Assembly: GCF_021190955.1 (NCBI RefSeq)
Contig: NZ_JAIOAO010000001.1
Span: 558,001 to 622,000 of the forward strand
Origin: Parachryseolinea silvisoli
GTDB lineage: Bacteria > Bacteroidota > Bacteroidia > Cytophagales > Cyclobacteriaceae
Direction of reading: 5' to 3'
DNA length: 64,000 nt
The notes under the pieces are model-generated. The model searched no databases. It was not told where the DNA came from and saw only the letters and a list, made by a program, of their open reading frames with translations. Every line of letters begins with the position of its first letter. Positions within the stretch are counted from its first letter, which is position 1. Positions 24,759 through 34,282 of the stretch are shown here, piece by piece. The translations under genes and the position numbers were made by a program.

Positions 24759-26366
24759 ATGAAAAAGATTATATACCTGGGTTATACCCTTTCGCTCATG
24801 CTTCTGGTCAGCGCCTGCGACCAGGACGTGATCGACCTGCAGCAGCCGGAAACGGTGGCCGACACCGCATGTGAAGATGCGTTGCCCGGTGCTGCCAACT
24901 TCTCGAAGTTTGTGACCATTGGCGAGTCGCTTGTCGCCGGATTCCAGGCCGGTGCGTTGTTCACCGAAGGACAAAATCATTCCTTGGGGTTGATCATTGC
25001 CGATAAACTAAAGTGCGTCGGTGGTGCAGCGACCTTTAATCAGCCGGACATCAACTCGGTGAACGGCTATAACGCTACGTATTCCAACCCTGGGGGGGGA
25101 GTCGTGCGGGGGCGTTTGATCCTGTTCGATTCTGACGGTACGGGCCCGAAGGGGCCGCTGCCGACACCAGCAGGCGCACCCGGCGTACCGGCACCGTACA
25201 ATACCGCGGATATTCCGGGCGCCTATACGGGCGACAAAACGAAGCTCAACAACTTCGCGGTGCCCGGGGTTCAGCTAGTCCAATTTATTGCACCACAGAC
25301 CGGCGGACCCGGTGTTCCTGAAAACCCTGCCTACAACCCTTTGTATGCACGTTTCGCCAGCAACCCTGGTACGTCTACGATCCTCGGCGACGCTCTGGCT
25401 ACGCAGCCCACGTTCTTCCTGTTCTGGGGTGGCAACAACGATGTGTTGGGGTATGCGGTTTCAGGCGGATCTAACGAAGGAATATTAACCAGCGAGGCTG
25501 ATTTCCAAACGCGTTACAACATTATCATTTCTTCGCTCCTCGGCTCCAGCGAAACAATAAAAGGTGTGGTCGGCAACGTACCCGATGTGACATCCATTCC
25601 GCATTTCACCACGGTGAAGTATAACAACATTCCACTGGACGCTGCTACCGTCACGATGTTGAATGCCGGTTTCGCGGGATTTAATAATGCTCTGGATGCG
25701 ACTGTAGCATATTTAGGTCACAACGCTGCCGACGCTGCCCGGCGGAAGATAAACTTTGCCGCGGGTAACAATGCCATTGTGATTCAGGACGAGAGCCTGG
25801 CCGATCTCGGCGACGAGTTCGACATGCTCCGCGCCGCCAATGCCATCGATGACGCGCAGCGGGCTGCGCTTGCACCGTATGAGCAAGCACGCCAGGCCAC
25901 GGCCGAGGATCTCTTTCCACTTTCGGCTGCCTCCGTATTGGGCACAATCCCGAATGGTGGAAACGCAAACACCATCATCGGCGTAACGGTGCCGCTGGCA
26001 GACCAGTATTCGCTGACCAAAACAGAGGTTGAGGTAGTACGTGCCCGCACGACAGCCTTTAACAACATCATCAAAACCGCTGCTGCGCAAAGCTCGCGCA
26101 TAGCGCTGGCGGATGTAAACGCTACGTTCACCGGGTTGGTGACGGCCGGTGCGCAGTCACAAAACAACGTGACCATCACGCCCAACTTTGCCCCTCCTAC
26201 CGGCGCTTTTTCGGAAGACGGCGTGCACCCGAACAGCCGCGGATACGCGTATACCGCGAACATCTTTATCAATGCAATTAATGCTAAGTTTGGATCAACA
26301 ATACCGCTGGTGAACATTGGGGCTCATGGCGGTACGCCGTTGCCGGTGTCTCCTGCCGGGCTATAA
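24759..26366 (+). CDS. SGNH/GDSL-family hydrolase lipoprotein
   Basis: A 535-residue lipoprotein with lipobox LVSAC (Cys20) followed by acidic residues. The catalytic blocks of SGNH esterases are visible: TIGESLVAGF with Ser57, FWGGNNDVLG with the oxyanion Asn, and DGVHPNSRGYAYTANIF with Asp487 and His490. Such enzymes remove acyl groups from lipids, sugars or polysaccharides. There is a Gly/Pro-rich stretch around residues 110-165. It follows the TonB receptor by 18 bp and ends at a shared terminator, so the two form an uptake/processing unit. Substrate unknown. Confidence 0.88.
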   Translation: MKKIIYLGYTLSLMLLVSACDQDVIDLQQPETVADTACEDALPGAANFSKFVTIGESLVAGFQAGALFTEGQNHSLGLIIADKLKCVGGAATFNQPDINSVNGYNATYSNPGGGVVRGRLILFDSDGTGPKGPLPTPAGAPGVPAPYNTADIPGAYTGDKTKLNNFAVPGVQLVQFIAPQTGGPGVPENPAYNPLYARFASNPGTSTILGDALATQPTFFLFWGGNNDVLGYAVSGGSNEGILTSEADFQTRYNIIISSLLGSSETIKGVVGNVPDVTSIPHFTTVKYNNIPLDAATVTMLNAGFAGFNNALDATVAYLGHNAADAARRKINFAAGNNAIVIQDESLADLGDEFDMLRAANAIDDAQRAALAPYEQARQATAEDLFPLSAASVLGTIPNGGNANTIIGVTVPLADQYSLTKTEVEVVRARTTAFNNIIKTAAAQSSRIALADVNATFTGLVTAGAQSQNNVTITPNFAPPTGAFSEDGVHPNSRGYAYTANIFINAINAKFGSTIPLVNIGAHGGTPLPVSPAGL

Positions 26367-26390
26367 AAAATAATACTACCTACCTATGAG

Positions 26391-26422
26391 AAAGGGCCGT
26401 TCGCGAGGACGGCCTTTTTTTT
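26391..26422 (+). terminator. Intrinsic terminator after the SGNH lipoprotein gene
   Basis: AAAGGGCCGT and ACGGCCTTT pair around TCGCGAGG and a run of T follows. The T-run overlaps the stop codon of the convergent YdcF-like gene. Confidence 0.88.
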
Positions 26423-27188
26423 ATACATATCCTGCTGCCTTATACGCCGCCAGCCCCATCCATTCTTTGAAGAGCTTCTGCCAAATCACTAATGCTTCGA
26501 GCTTGGGCAGCAGGTACGCGTCCAGGTAGTAGTGCTCCGGGTGCGAATAAAAGTCTGTCGTGAACGGTTCTAACGCCAGGCCCACCTTGCGGTAGCATGC
26601 CAGCGAACGGCGCATGTGGAAGGCCGAAGTGATCAGCAGGCAATCTTCCGAACGGTAGTGCAGGGAGTCGAGCAGCTTGACAACTTCCCGGGCCGACTCG
26701 GCAGTGTTACGGGTCTCATTCTCGATCAGGATATTGGTCGAGTCGACACCCATCATGATCATCGCTTTCTTAAACTTGTTAGCCTCCGGTTCTTCCTCCC
26801 GCAACAACATGCCGCTGCCGCCGCTGATCAGGATCTTTTTGATCAACCCCAGTTTATACAACTGTACAGTATGCGTTACACGGTCGGCGCCGCGCTGAAA
26901 GTATACCCGATCGTTGGGCGTGCGGAATGGGATGGTCGCACCGGTCAGTACAATGCCCAGCTCGTGCGGGCGCATGTCGGCGTAGGGTACGGTGTCGATC
27001 TCCCAGGCGTGCATGGCTTCATTGGCCAGGAAGCTGTTGCAGAAGAAGTATAGCAACCCGATGCCCGTCCACAACGAGATCTTTTTCCACCGGGCATTGC
27101 GCAGTACGAGCGCCAGCACCAGCAGGATAAAGACGATGGTCAACGGCATGACCAGGTAGCTCAGGGTCTTGGACAGAAAGAAGAACAT
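26421..27188 (-). CDS. YdcF/SanA-like DUF218 membrane protein
   Basis: A 255-residue protein with two N-terminal membrane spans (about 8-28 and 35-53) and a DUF218 domain: LGIVLTGATIPF, DRVYFQRGADRVTHTVQLYKLG, KKILISGGSG, and ENETRNTAESAREVVKLL followed by LLITSAFHMRRSLACYRKVGL. This domain occurs in YdcF, SanA and ElyC, proteins tied to envelope integrity; the acidic and His residues suggest a nucleotide or phosphate ligand. The gene is 16 bp downstream of the large ABC gene and likely co-transcribed. Confidence 0.88.
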   Translation of the reverse strand: MFFFLSKTLSYLVMPLTIVFILLVLALVLRNARWKKISLWTGIGLLYFFCNSFLANEAMHAWEIDTVPYADMRPHELGIVLTGATIPFRTPNDRVYFQRGADRVTHTVQLYKLGLIKKILISGGSGMLLREEEPEANKFKKAMIMMGVDSTNILIENETRNTAESAREVVKLLDSLHYRSEDCLLITSAFHMRRSLACYRKVGLALEPFTTDFYSHPEHYYLDAYLLPKLEALVIWQKLFKEWMGLAAYKAAGYV

Positions 27189-27204
27189 AGCCTACGAAAT
27201 GATA

Positions 27205-30200
27205 TTACGATTTTTTATACAAAGGATTTGACAGGTTGCCCAGTCCCTCGATGACGCGACGCGGCACATCAAAGTACAACGTCAGCGCCAGTACCAGGCA
27301 CATGGACCAGATTACCCCCATATTAAAATACAAGGTATCAATGTTCCGGCCGAGGAAGTGTTTGGCCGGCATGTAAAACTGTGCATCAAAGTCGATCTTA
27401 TGCTCGGGATCCGGGTCTTTGTAGATCGGGAAGATTTTCTGCACAAGTTTACCCTCCACGGCGACAATGCGGTGCCCTTCCGAGATGTTCTTCACCAGGT
27501 CGGTAATGGCGTCGTTGTGATAAGCTTCGCGAAAGGCACTGAACGCAGCATCTTTCTCCGGTGTGTCGGTATAGCGCTTGACAAGCTGCTCGCGTTTATC
27601 GTCGGCCAGGTTGTAGCGTTTTATATAGAAATGTTTACGGGCATCGATGAAGCGCGATACTTCAGCATAGGTTGTCGAATCGAACTTGCCCAACACCAGT
27701 GCATCGGCAGCCCGAAGCGTCTGCCCCGCGGCTTCCAGCTCTTTGCCGACCTCGTGGCGGATCAGGGCCAGGTCAGCCGTGAGGCGGGTCCGTACGGCTT
27801 CGTCTTTTGACTCAAAGTTATTGAGCGCATACTGCAGCCGTGTTTCGAGCTCCGGCAGGTAATATACCTTCTTATAGTCGGCGCCCGCCATGGCTTTGTC
27901 GTATAGAAAGAACTCTTTCTCGAACGGGTTGTCTTTAAACTGGGTGACCATGGCGGCCTCAAAGGCCCACCGCGACGCCATCAGGTCACCGACAAAAGGA
28001 ACCGTGGCAGTATTGCCAATGCTGGGATTGAGCTTGTCAAATTTCACCACTACCCCACTCAGGATCAATTGCGGAATAAGCAGCAGCGGAATGAGTATAT
28101 AGATCGTCACGGCTGAATTAAAACCGGAAGAGATGTTTAGCCCCAACAGGTTGGCGAAGCAGGACGTGGTGAAGAGAATCAGCCAGTGGTTCAGGAACAT
28201 GCCCTGGATCTCCAGGATATAATTGCCGACCAGCACAAACATACAGGTCTGAATGGCCGACAGCATAAACAGGATCGATATTTTCGAAAGGATGTAGCTA
28301 CTGCGGCTCAGGTGCAGAAATGCTTCGCGCTTCAGAATTTTACGGTCGCGGATGATCTCCTCGGCGCTCACCGTTAGTCCCATAAACAACGCCACGATCA
28401 CACTCATGAAGAGGTAGGCCGGGATGTTCAGGTTCTTGCCAAACACATAGCCGGCCAGCGAGGTATCGTCCAGGTTGTAGTATCGTACAATGAATGCGAG
28501 GATGAACGCCAGCAGCGGAGCTTCCAACAGGTTGATGATGAGGTATTGCTGGTTGTGCAGCTTGGCCTGCAGGTCGCGCAGCGAGAACAGGTGTGTTTGT
28601 TTGAGGCGCGTGGGAATATTCAGCGTCGAGTGCGGTACCTCCCGGGATGTTTCGACGGCAAAGGGCCGGTAGTTTTGTTTGAACACGGTGTTCCACTGCT
28701 CGGCGGTAATCTTGCGCTCGTTTGTGAAGTGGCCGTATTCGTTAATGACCTTTGTCTCGATGATGTTAAAGATCTGCTCGGGATTTACGTTGCCGCACGA
28801 ATGACACTCGCCTTCGTCGCTGTTGACCAGGCTGATGCTGCGTTTGAAATATACCACGGCATCGACCGGGTTGCCGTAGTAGATCTGGTAGCCGCCGGAA
28901 TCGAGTATGAGCAACTTGTCAAACATCTTAAAGATGTCAGACGACGGCTGATGGATCACGGCAAATACAAGCTTGCCTTTGAACGAAAGCTCTTTGAGCA
29001 GGTCGATGATATTTTCAGAGTCGCGCGACGACAGGCCACTGGTAGGCTCGTCGCAGAATAGTACGGCCGGCTCGCGCAACAGCTCCAGGCCGATGTTCAG
29101 GCGCTTACGTTGGCCCCCGCTGATGGTCTTGTGCAAGGGCGAGCCTACTTTCAGGTCTTTGGTTTGCTCCAGGCCCAGGTCTTCGAGTACGCGCAGCACC
29201 AGCGCATCGATCTCCGCTTCGGGTTTTGTGCTGAAGCAAAGCTTGGCGGCGTAGTATAAATTTTGGTATACGGTCAGGTCTTCAATCAACAGGTCGTCCT
29301 GCGGTACAAAGCCGATCACGCCTTCAACCTGTTGGGGTGACCGGTGTATGTCGATACCGTTGATCAGTACCTGGCCACCCGAGGGTTTTTCCGAGCCATT
29401 GAGCACGTGCAGCAAGGTCGATTTCCCGGCGCCGCTGGCGCCCATCAGGGCTACGAGGTTACCGGACTCTTCGGTTACGTTTACTTCCCGCAGGCCCAGG
29501 CGGCCGTTTTTGAATTTATAGGTCAGACCTTTGCCTTCGAATGACAGCCGCGGATAGCCGCCGAATTTCTTGAAGCGGTTGAGCAGGTCGCCATAGTATA
29601 CCGGTTCATCTTTCTCCCACCGCAGCATGCTACCGACGGCGAGCACGGCGATCTTGCCGCTTTTGACAGGCACCCCGTTGAGGTACACATCGGTATTACC
29701 CAGGTAGCGTATGAAGTAGATCTCGACTTGTTCGATGTATACCACGGCCACGAAGCCGTTAAGCGCGGGGCGGTACAGGTGGTGGGCCTGTTGAAAAGTT
29801 CCCTGCCTGGAAGCGTCGATCACCAGGATGTGGTCGTGGTCCAGCTGGCGGGATTCGTTGCCCAGGACGAATGTTTTGATAGCATCGACTGACGCGGTCG
29901 ACACTTTGAAGGCAGTGCCGATCGCCTGCACAAGCTCTTCTTCGCGTGCCGAGATGGCGCCATCAGCCTGTACAATGTTGATGAGCTCTAACAGGATGAC
30001 TACCTTTTGTTTTTGGGTAAGCTCGGGGCTCACTTCGGCGCACAATGTTTGTACACGTTGGACGGTGGCCTGTAGGTCACCCGTTTGAGGCGGCAGGGCC
30101 TGCACGTATTCGTCGAACAACGCCAGGTACCGGGCTACGGCTGAGCGACTGATGTGATCTTCTACAAATGTGCGGATGTGTTCCCGCTCCTGGGACGTTA

Positions 30201-30264
30201 CATCATCTTCTTTGGCTACCACGGCAAACAGCCGCAAAATGGCTTTCAGTAAAGGTTCGCTCAT
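27205..30264 (-). CDS. TerB-like / ABC ATPase / ABC-2 permease fusion protein
   Basis: A 1019-residue one-chain half-transporter. Residues 1-135 are helical and resemble a TerB-like domain (IVQADGAISAREEELVQAIG). Residues about 140-235 look like an FHA-type beta domain (YLGNTDVYLNGVPVKSGKIAVLAVGSMLRW). The ATPase has Walker A GASGAGKST (275-283), signature ISGGQRKR (381-388), Walker B VLFCDEPTSG (401-410) and His438. A CHSC motif lies at 487-490. The ABC-2 membrane part begins near residue 575, with a large extracytoplasmic helical segment before a last span at the C-terminus. This order (ATPase before permease, with FHA) is that of ABCG-like exporters. Substrate unknown. Confidence 0.85.
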   Translation of the reverse strand: MSEPLLKAILRLFAVVAKEDDVTSQEREHIRTFVEDHISRSAVARYLALFDEYVQALPPQTGDLQATVQRVQTLCAEVSPELTQKQKVVILLELINIVQADGAISAREEELVQAIGTAFKVSTASVDAIKTFVLGNESRQLDHDHILVIDASRQGTFQQAHHLYRPALNGFVAVVYIEQVEIYFIRYLGNTDVYLNGVPVKSGKIAVLAVGSMLRWEKDEPVYYGDLLNRFKKFGGYPRLSFEGKGLTYKFKNGRLGLREVNVTEESGNLVALMGASGAGKSTLLHVLNGSEKPSGGQVLINGIDIHRSPQQVEGVIGFVPQDDLLIEDLTVYQNLYYAAKLCFSTKPEAEIDALVLRVLEDLGLEQTKDLKVGSPLHKTISGGQRKRLNIGLELLREPAVLFCDEPTSGLSSRDSENIIDLLKELSFKGKLVFAVIHQPSSDIFKMFDKLLILDSGGYQIYYGNPVDAVVYFKRSISLVNSDEGECHSCGNVNPEQIFNIIETKVINEYGHFTNERKITAEQWNTVFKQNYRPFAVETSREVPHSTLNIPTRLKQTHLFSLRDLQAKLHNQQYLIINLLEAPLLAFILAFIVRYYNLDDTSLAGYVFGKNLNIPAYLFMSVIVALFMGLTVSAEEIIRDRKILKREAFLHLSRSSYILSKISILFMLSAIQTCMFVLVGNYILEIQGMFLNHWLILFTTSCFANLLGLNISSGFNSAVTIYILIPLLLIPQLILSGVVVKFDKLNPSIGNTATVPFVGDLMASRWAFEAAMVTQFKDNPFEKEFFLYDKAMAGADYKKVYYLPELETRLQYALNNFESKDEAVRTRLTADLALIRHEVGKELEAAGQTLRAADALVLGKFDSTTYAEVSRFIDARKHFYIKRYNLADDKREQLVKRYTDTPEKDAAFSAFREAYHNDAITDLVKNISEGHRIVAVEGKLVQKIFPIYKDPDPEHKIDFDAQFYMPAKHFLGRNIDTLYFNMGVIWSMCLVLALTLYFDVPRRVIEGLGNLSNPLYKKS

Positions 30265-30312
30265 ACGCTTAGGTTCGGTATACGAAGATAATCAAAGATG
30301 TGCTGCTAATAG

Positions 30313-30340
30313 AAGAGGACTGGTGTTGGCCAGTCCTCTT
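30313..30340 (-). terminator. Dyad downstream of the lipoprotein gene
   Basis: A perfect 11-bp stem, AAGAGGACTGG and CCAGTCCTCTT, with a 6-nt loop, 30 bp after the lipoprotein stop. The T-run is weak (TTCTATTAG on the minus strand), so it may be a partial terminator that lets some transcripts enter the ABC gene. Confidence 0.7.
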
Positions 30341-30370
30341 TGTATTCATTACGCTATGTACGCTAAGCTA

Positions 30371-31258
30371 TTATTCAGTAATACCCTTTCTGAGCTTCTC
30401 TACGATCGAGGTAATTTCCACGAGGTTCTTGTCAGACAGAATCAGGTCACCGCGGTTTTCTTTGATCTTCTCTTCGATATTCAGTGCCGCATAAGCTTTT
30501 TCGAGCGCGGTCAGGTCGGCTACCATGGTCGTTACAGGCTCTGTTTGCTCTACTGTTTGAAGCATCTTCAACAGCTCGCTAACCGATTTCTTTTGTTCCA
30601 GTACCACGCGGGTGAGCGGGGTCAGTACCTGGATGCGCTGGTCGGTCGGCAGCAGGTTTTGGGGATAGGTTTTAATCAGGCCGGTAGAGATGTGCAGGCC
30701 TTCGATAAAGCTACCGGCTACGATGAGCGACGACAGTTTGTTACGGCTGTCATCCTTCAGGAAAATCTCTGTCTTTTTGATCGACTTATCCAGCAGGTGT
30801 GTCAGGGAATCTTTATTCGAAATGTTGGCTTCGAACTTCTTCAGGATCTCGCCATCAAAAGAACCGATAATGCCCAGGTTGTCGGCCAGCGTTTTGCAGG
30901 CGCCCAGGTAATCGATTGCTTCCTGCGTTTTATCGTATGATGTAAGGTAACCGATGTCGGCTGCATATACCCCCAGGTTAAGGGCTGCTTTATCCGTACG
31001 AGCAGCATACTGGTCCACTTTCGTGCGCGGATTCAGCAGTGACTCGTTAAATTCTGCACCAGTAGTCTGGAGCAGGTAGGGAATTTCAGAAGGAGAAGGT
31101 ATATTATAAACCACTTCTTCAATCTGCTCTTTCAGGCTATCTTCCGGAGCCGTAAACTCGTCAGCATTGTTTTTCTTATCGGAAGAACCACCACAGGAGG
31201 CCAGCGTGACCGCCAACGCCCCACTCAAACAGAAGAAAATCAGTCGTTTAAATTTCAT
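30371..31258 (-). CDS. Conserved-looking lipoprotein of unknown function
   Basis: A 295-residue protein with lipobox LASC (Cys22) and a following GGSSDKK linker. The rest is almost fully helical, with segments LGVYAADIGYLTSYDKTQEAIDYL and IVAGSFIEGLHISTGLI, and no known motif that I recognise. It is probably anchored in the inner leaflet of the outer membrane facing the periplasm. It is transcribed away from the response regulator gene at 31401 and lies upstream of the ABC fusion, separated by a dyad, so a functional link is possible but unproved. Confidence 0.75.
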   Translation of the reverse strand: MKFKRLIFFCLSGALAVTLASCGGSSDKKNNADEFTAPEDSLKEQIEEVVYNIPSPSEIPYLLQTTGAEFNESLLNPRTKVDQYAARTDKAALNLGVYAADIGYLTSYDKTQEAIDYLGACKTLADNLGIIGSFDGEILKKFEANISNKDSLTHLLDKSIKKTEIFLKDDSRNKLSSLIVAGSFIEGLHISTGLIKTYPQNLLPTDQRIQVLTPLTRVVLEQKKSVSELLKMLQTVEQTEPVTTMVADLTALEKAYAALNIEEKIKENRGDLILSDKNLVEITSIVEKLRKGITE

Positions 31259-31400
31259 ACACAGAAGCTTAGGTTTTTAGAGTTTCAAGTTTAACACATT
31301 TTTCAGTCCTTTAAAACGGACTGATTACAAATTCGGGTGATTTTTTCCGCCTTCGGTTACTTTTTTGTAAGTTTAGTGATGCACCCTCGAAATAGATGTT

Positions 31401-31805
31401 ATGGCAAGACTAGTTGATAAAACAGTATTGATCGATGATAGCGACATTGATCTGTTCATCCAACGTAGATTCCTGGAGGTTTACAATTTCTCCAATCAAC
31501 TGGTGCTCTACAAGTCGGCTGACGATGCGCTCGACTGGTTGCGGGGTCTCACGGAAGATGCCGCGCCCGATATTATCTTCCTCGACCTCAATATGCCTGA
31601 AACCGACGGTTTTGCGTTCCTGAAGACGTTTTCCGAGCTTCCGCAGGCCGTGCGATCCAAATCCAGGATTGTTGTTCTTACGAGCTCTAACAATCTCAAA
31701 GACCGCGAAGAGGCTTTCTCCTACGACAACGTGATCCAATTTATCACCAAGCCCCTCAAGCAAAAAGACATTGAAGAGCTGAAATTGATGATCGTGAAGG
31801 CGTAA
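31401..31805 (+). CDS. Single-domain response regulator
   Basis: A 134-residue CheY-like receiver with no output domain. The acidic pocket is DDSD (residues 12-15), the phospho-acceptor is Asp62 in FLDLNMPETDGF, the switch Thr/Ser is in VVLTSSNN and the conserved Lys is in ITKPLK. Such proteins pass phosphate on or bind partner proteins. No kinase lies on the same strand; the adjacent LytS/LytTR pair faces it tail to tail, 26 bp away. The partner is unknown. Confidence 0.9.
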   Translation: MARLVDKTVLIDDSDIDLFIQRRFLEVYNFSNQLVLYKSADDALDWLRGLTEDAAPDIIFLDLNMPETDGFAFLKTFSELPQAVRSKSRIVVLTSSNNLKDREEAFSYDNVIQFITKPLKQKDIEELKLMIVKA

Positions 31806-31831
31806 TTCCCGTCTTCTTTCCCGCTGCGGGG

Positions 31832-32593
31832 CTACCGATCCAGCCAATCCTTAAATTCCTGCACACGTTCCCGGGCCACGATAATGTCATTGTCCTGCGA
31901 TGCCTTTAATACCAAGCGTAGTCGGCTATTGGTATAGCTGATGATGTCTTGAATAGCAGGCGCCGCCACCAGGTACTTCCGGCTAATACGAAAGAAACGT
32001 GCGGGGTCCAACAGTTCCTCTACCTGCTCCAACGTGTAATCCAGGATGTGGCTACGGTTGTCGGTCGTGCAACAGAAGGTGGTCTTATCCTGACTATAGA
32101 AATACAGAATGGTGTCCACCTCCACCGTACGCAGATGCTCCCCTACTTTGATCACAAACCGTGTTTTGTGCTTTTTGGTCAGGCCCTGAATGGTTTGTGA
32201 GAGATTCGTCAGCATGTGACGTGTATCGGACTCGTTTCGGTTTAGGCTGCGAAATTTGGTTAATGCCGCCCCGAGCTCGTCTTTGTCTACGGGTTTGAGA
32301 ATGTAGTCGATGCTGTTGACTTTAAAGGCCTTTAGCGCATAGGCATCGTACGCCGTGGTAAAGATTACCGGCGACCTTACCTGCACCTGGTCAAAGATCA
32401 TAAAGCTGATGCCGTCTGCCAGCTGGATGTCCATAAAGATCAGGTCGGGTGGCGGATTCTCCTCCAGCCAGGCCACGGCACGTTTGACGGTGTCGAGCTT
32501 GTCCAGTAGCACGGCCGTGGGCTCGAGGCTTTTTACGAGATTTTCCAGTCGTTGGGCCGCCAGGGGCTCGTCTTCAATGATCAATACCGTCAT
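31832..32593 (-). CDS. LytTR-family response regulator
   Basis: A 253-residue DNA-binding regulator: receiver domain with acidic pocket IEDEP, Asp55 in FMDIQLADG and Lys in ILKPVDKDEL, then a LytTR domain from about residue 145 (KVGEHLRTVEVDTILYFYSQDKT … FFRISRKYLV). It pairs with the upstream LytS-type kinase, whose stop overlaps this ATG by 4 bp. It is last in a five-gene operon with a TonB receptor and a secreted hydrolase, which it may regulate. Confidence 0.93.
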   Translation of the reverse strand: MTVLIIEDEPLAAQRLENLVKSLEPTAVLLDKLDTVKRAVAWLEENPPPDLIFMDIQLADGISFMIFDQVQVRSPVIFTTAYDAYALKAFKVNSIDYILKPVDKDELGAALTKFRSLNRNESDTRHMLTNLSQTIQGLTKKHKTRFVIKVGEHLRTVEVDTILYFYSQDKTTFCCTTDNRSHILDYTLEQVEELLDPARFFRISRKYLVAAPAIQDIISYTNSRLRLVLKASQDNDIIVARERVQEFKDWLDR

Positions 32594-33603
32594 GTCGTTA
32601 CCGGAATGATGGGGAGCTTTACTGTAAATTTATCGTTTTGAATTACCTCCACCGGCAATTTGGTGAGGAACTCGTAGCGGTGGCGAATGTTTTCCAGGCC
32701 CAATCCTGTGGATTCTTCGGGCAAGACCATCTTTTTCTGGAAGTTATTCTCCACCACCAGGTAAGCATCTTGCGCATATACCCGGACCGTGAGTGGATTT
32801 TCCTCGGAAACGATGTTGTGTTTGATGGCGTTCTCAACAAGCATCTGCAACACCAACGGGGGGACCATACTCTGTACACCCTGCAAACGAATATCTACCA
32901 TCAGTTTATTGCCGAACCGCATTTGCTGTAAATACAGGAAGGCGTTGAGGAATTTTTCCTCCTCTTCGAGCGTGACCACTTCCTGGTTATGGGTGTCGAG
33001 CACGTAGCGATACACCTCCGACAGGTGTTTGATAAACTTGACGGCCTTGTCCTGGTCTTCGTATACCAGGTTGGAAAGTACGTTCAGGGTATTGAACAGG
33101 AAGTGCGGGTTGACCTGGCTCTTCAGGTTTTCATACCGGGCCGCGATGTTCTCTTTTTGCAGACGTTCGGTGTCGATCGCCGACTGGCGCCAGCCCAACA
33201 GAAAGGCACGTCCATGCATGAACAGGGAGATGACGAGTGTAAAGCCGATGGTATAGTAGGCACTGTTCCCGAATTTGACATCAAACGTACGGAGGTAGAT
33301 GACATTTAATAAATACATGGCCAGTGTCGTGTAGGCAACCGTCACCAGTAATCCGACCAACACACGGCGTATGGGATACTCGAGCCAGGAGATCTTGAGT
33401 GACACGGCGTCTGCCAGGTACGAATTGCCTTTGAAAAGCAGGATCCACGAAAAGCCGGTAAAAGAGGCAATAATCCAGAATCGTTGTGTTTGAATGTCAC
33501 ATGCGCGGCAGCTCAGCCCGGTATATGTCATCACAAATCCGATCAGCAGCAGGATCGCCATGTCGCGTAACTCAAGCAATATGATCTTTCTGGTCAGTAT
33601 CAT
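32590..33603 (-). CDS. LytS/YehU-type sensor histidine kinase
   Basis: A 337-residue kinase with four N-terminal membrane spans (about 13-30, 41-57, 81-104 and 115-133) and no large sensor domain, then a His_kinase domain with the phosphorylated His167 in LKSQVNPHFLFNTL, the N-box LVENAIKHN and the G-box GLGLENIRHR. A CRAC pair sits in the first loop. The input is probably sensed within the membrane. It overlaps the preceding TPR-like gene and the following regulator by 4 bp each, so the three are translationally coupled. Confidence 0.92.
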   Translation of the reverse strand: MILTRKIILLELRDMAILLLIGFVMTYTGLSCRACDIQTQRFWIIASFTGFSWILLFKGNSYLADAVSLKISWLEYPIRRVLVGLLVTVAYTTLAMYLLNVIYLRTFDVKFGNSAYYTIGFTLVISLFMHGRAFLLGWRQSAIDTERLQKENIAARYENLKSQVNPHFLFNTLNVLSNLVYEDQDKAVKFIKHLSEVYRYVLDTHNQEVVTLEEEEKFLNAFLYLQQMRFGNKLMVDIRLQGVQSMVPPLVLQMLVENAIKHNIVSEENPLTVRVYAQDAYLVVENNFQKKMVLPEESTGLGLENIRHRYEFLTKLPVEVIQNDKFTVKLPIIPVTT

Positions 33604-34250
33604 TCTTTACAGGTACCCTGCAATTTTTCCGCCATGGACCGCCCCCATTGTGGCGCCAGCGGATTTGCAGGCTGGAAGGTAGCAAACTTTTCTGTAGCGC
33701 TCCGCGCGTTGGCGCAAGCTTCTGCGGTGGATGATCCGAAGAACTGCGCCATGCCGTATTGCATTTGCGCCAACAACGCGAGGGCCCGGGGGTTTTCGGG
33801 ATTCAACGCAACGGCACGGGCCAGTGTCTGTGTAGCCTGACCGGCATACTGTTGCCCGCGCGAAGCCGGGTCAATGCTTACGCGCATCATCAGGATAAAA
33901 CCTTCCAGCGCCACGACTTCCGACTCCTGCGGTACCAACGCGCTGGCGTGCGCCAGGGCTTTCGATGCCAGGTCGAGGTAACGATCTTTTTGGAGCTTGT
34001 CGTTTTCGTAGTTCATCATCATGACATAACCAAAGGATGTATAGTAGTACGGTTCCCAGCGAGTCTTCTCGGCCGTCGCGATCCGCTCCAGGGCATTCAC
34101 AGCATTTTGCAGCGGCGGCACGGTATCGGCTGTATAGACGGTACGGATATGCGGCTGCATCGCGGCCGTGTAGCGGTCACCCTGGGCGACGGCAGGTTGC
34201 GTGATGTTCCAGGCGAGCAGGGCGATGAGATAAAGATGTAGATGTTTCAT
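33600..34250 (-). CDS. Secreted TPR-like protein of unknown function
   Basis: A 216-residue protein with a signal peptide (HLHLYLIALLAWNITQPAVAQ, cleavage about residue 23) and helical repeats, among them LDLASKALAHASALVPQESEVVALEGFILM and TLARAVALNPENPRALALLAQMQYG, which read as degenerate tetratricopeptide repeats. It has a GSSTAEACANA segment near the end. The stop overlaps the kinase start by 4 bp, so it could be a periplasmic sensor partner for the kinase, or an adaptor for the TonB receptor encoded 32 bp upstream. Confidence 0.8.
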   Translation of the reverse strand: MKHLHLYLIALLAWNITQPAVAQGDRYTAAMQPHIRTVYTADTVPPLQNAVNALERIATAEKTRWEPYYYTSFGYVMMMNYENDKLQKDRYLDLASKALAHASALVPQESEVVALEGFILMMRVSIDPASRGQQYAGQATQTLARAVALNPENPRALALLAQMQYGMAQFFGSSTAEACANARSATEKFATFQPANPLAPQWGRSMAEKLQGTCKE

Positions 34251-34282
34251 AATCGTAAGGGGTTATAAGCGTGTATCGTTAT

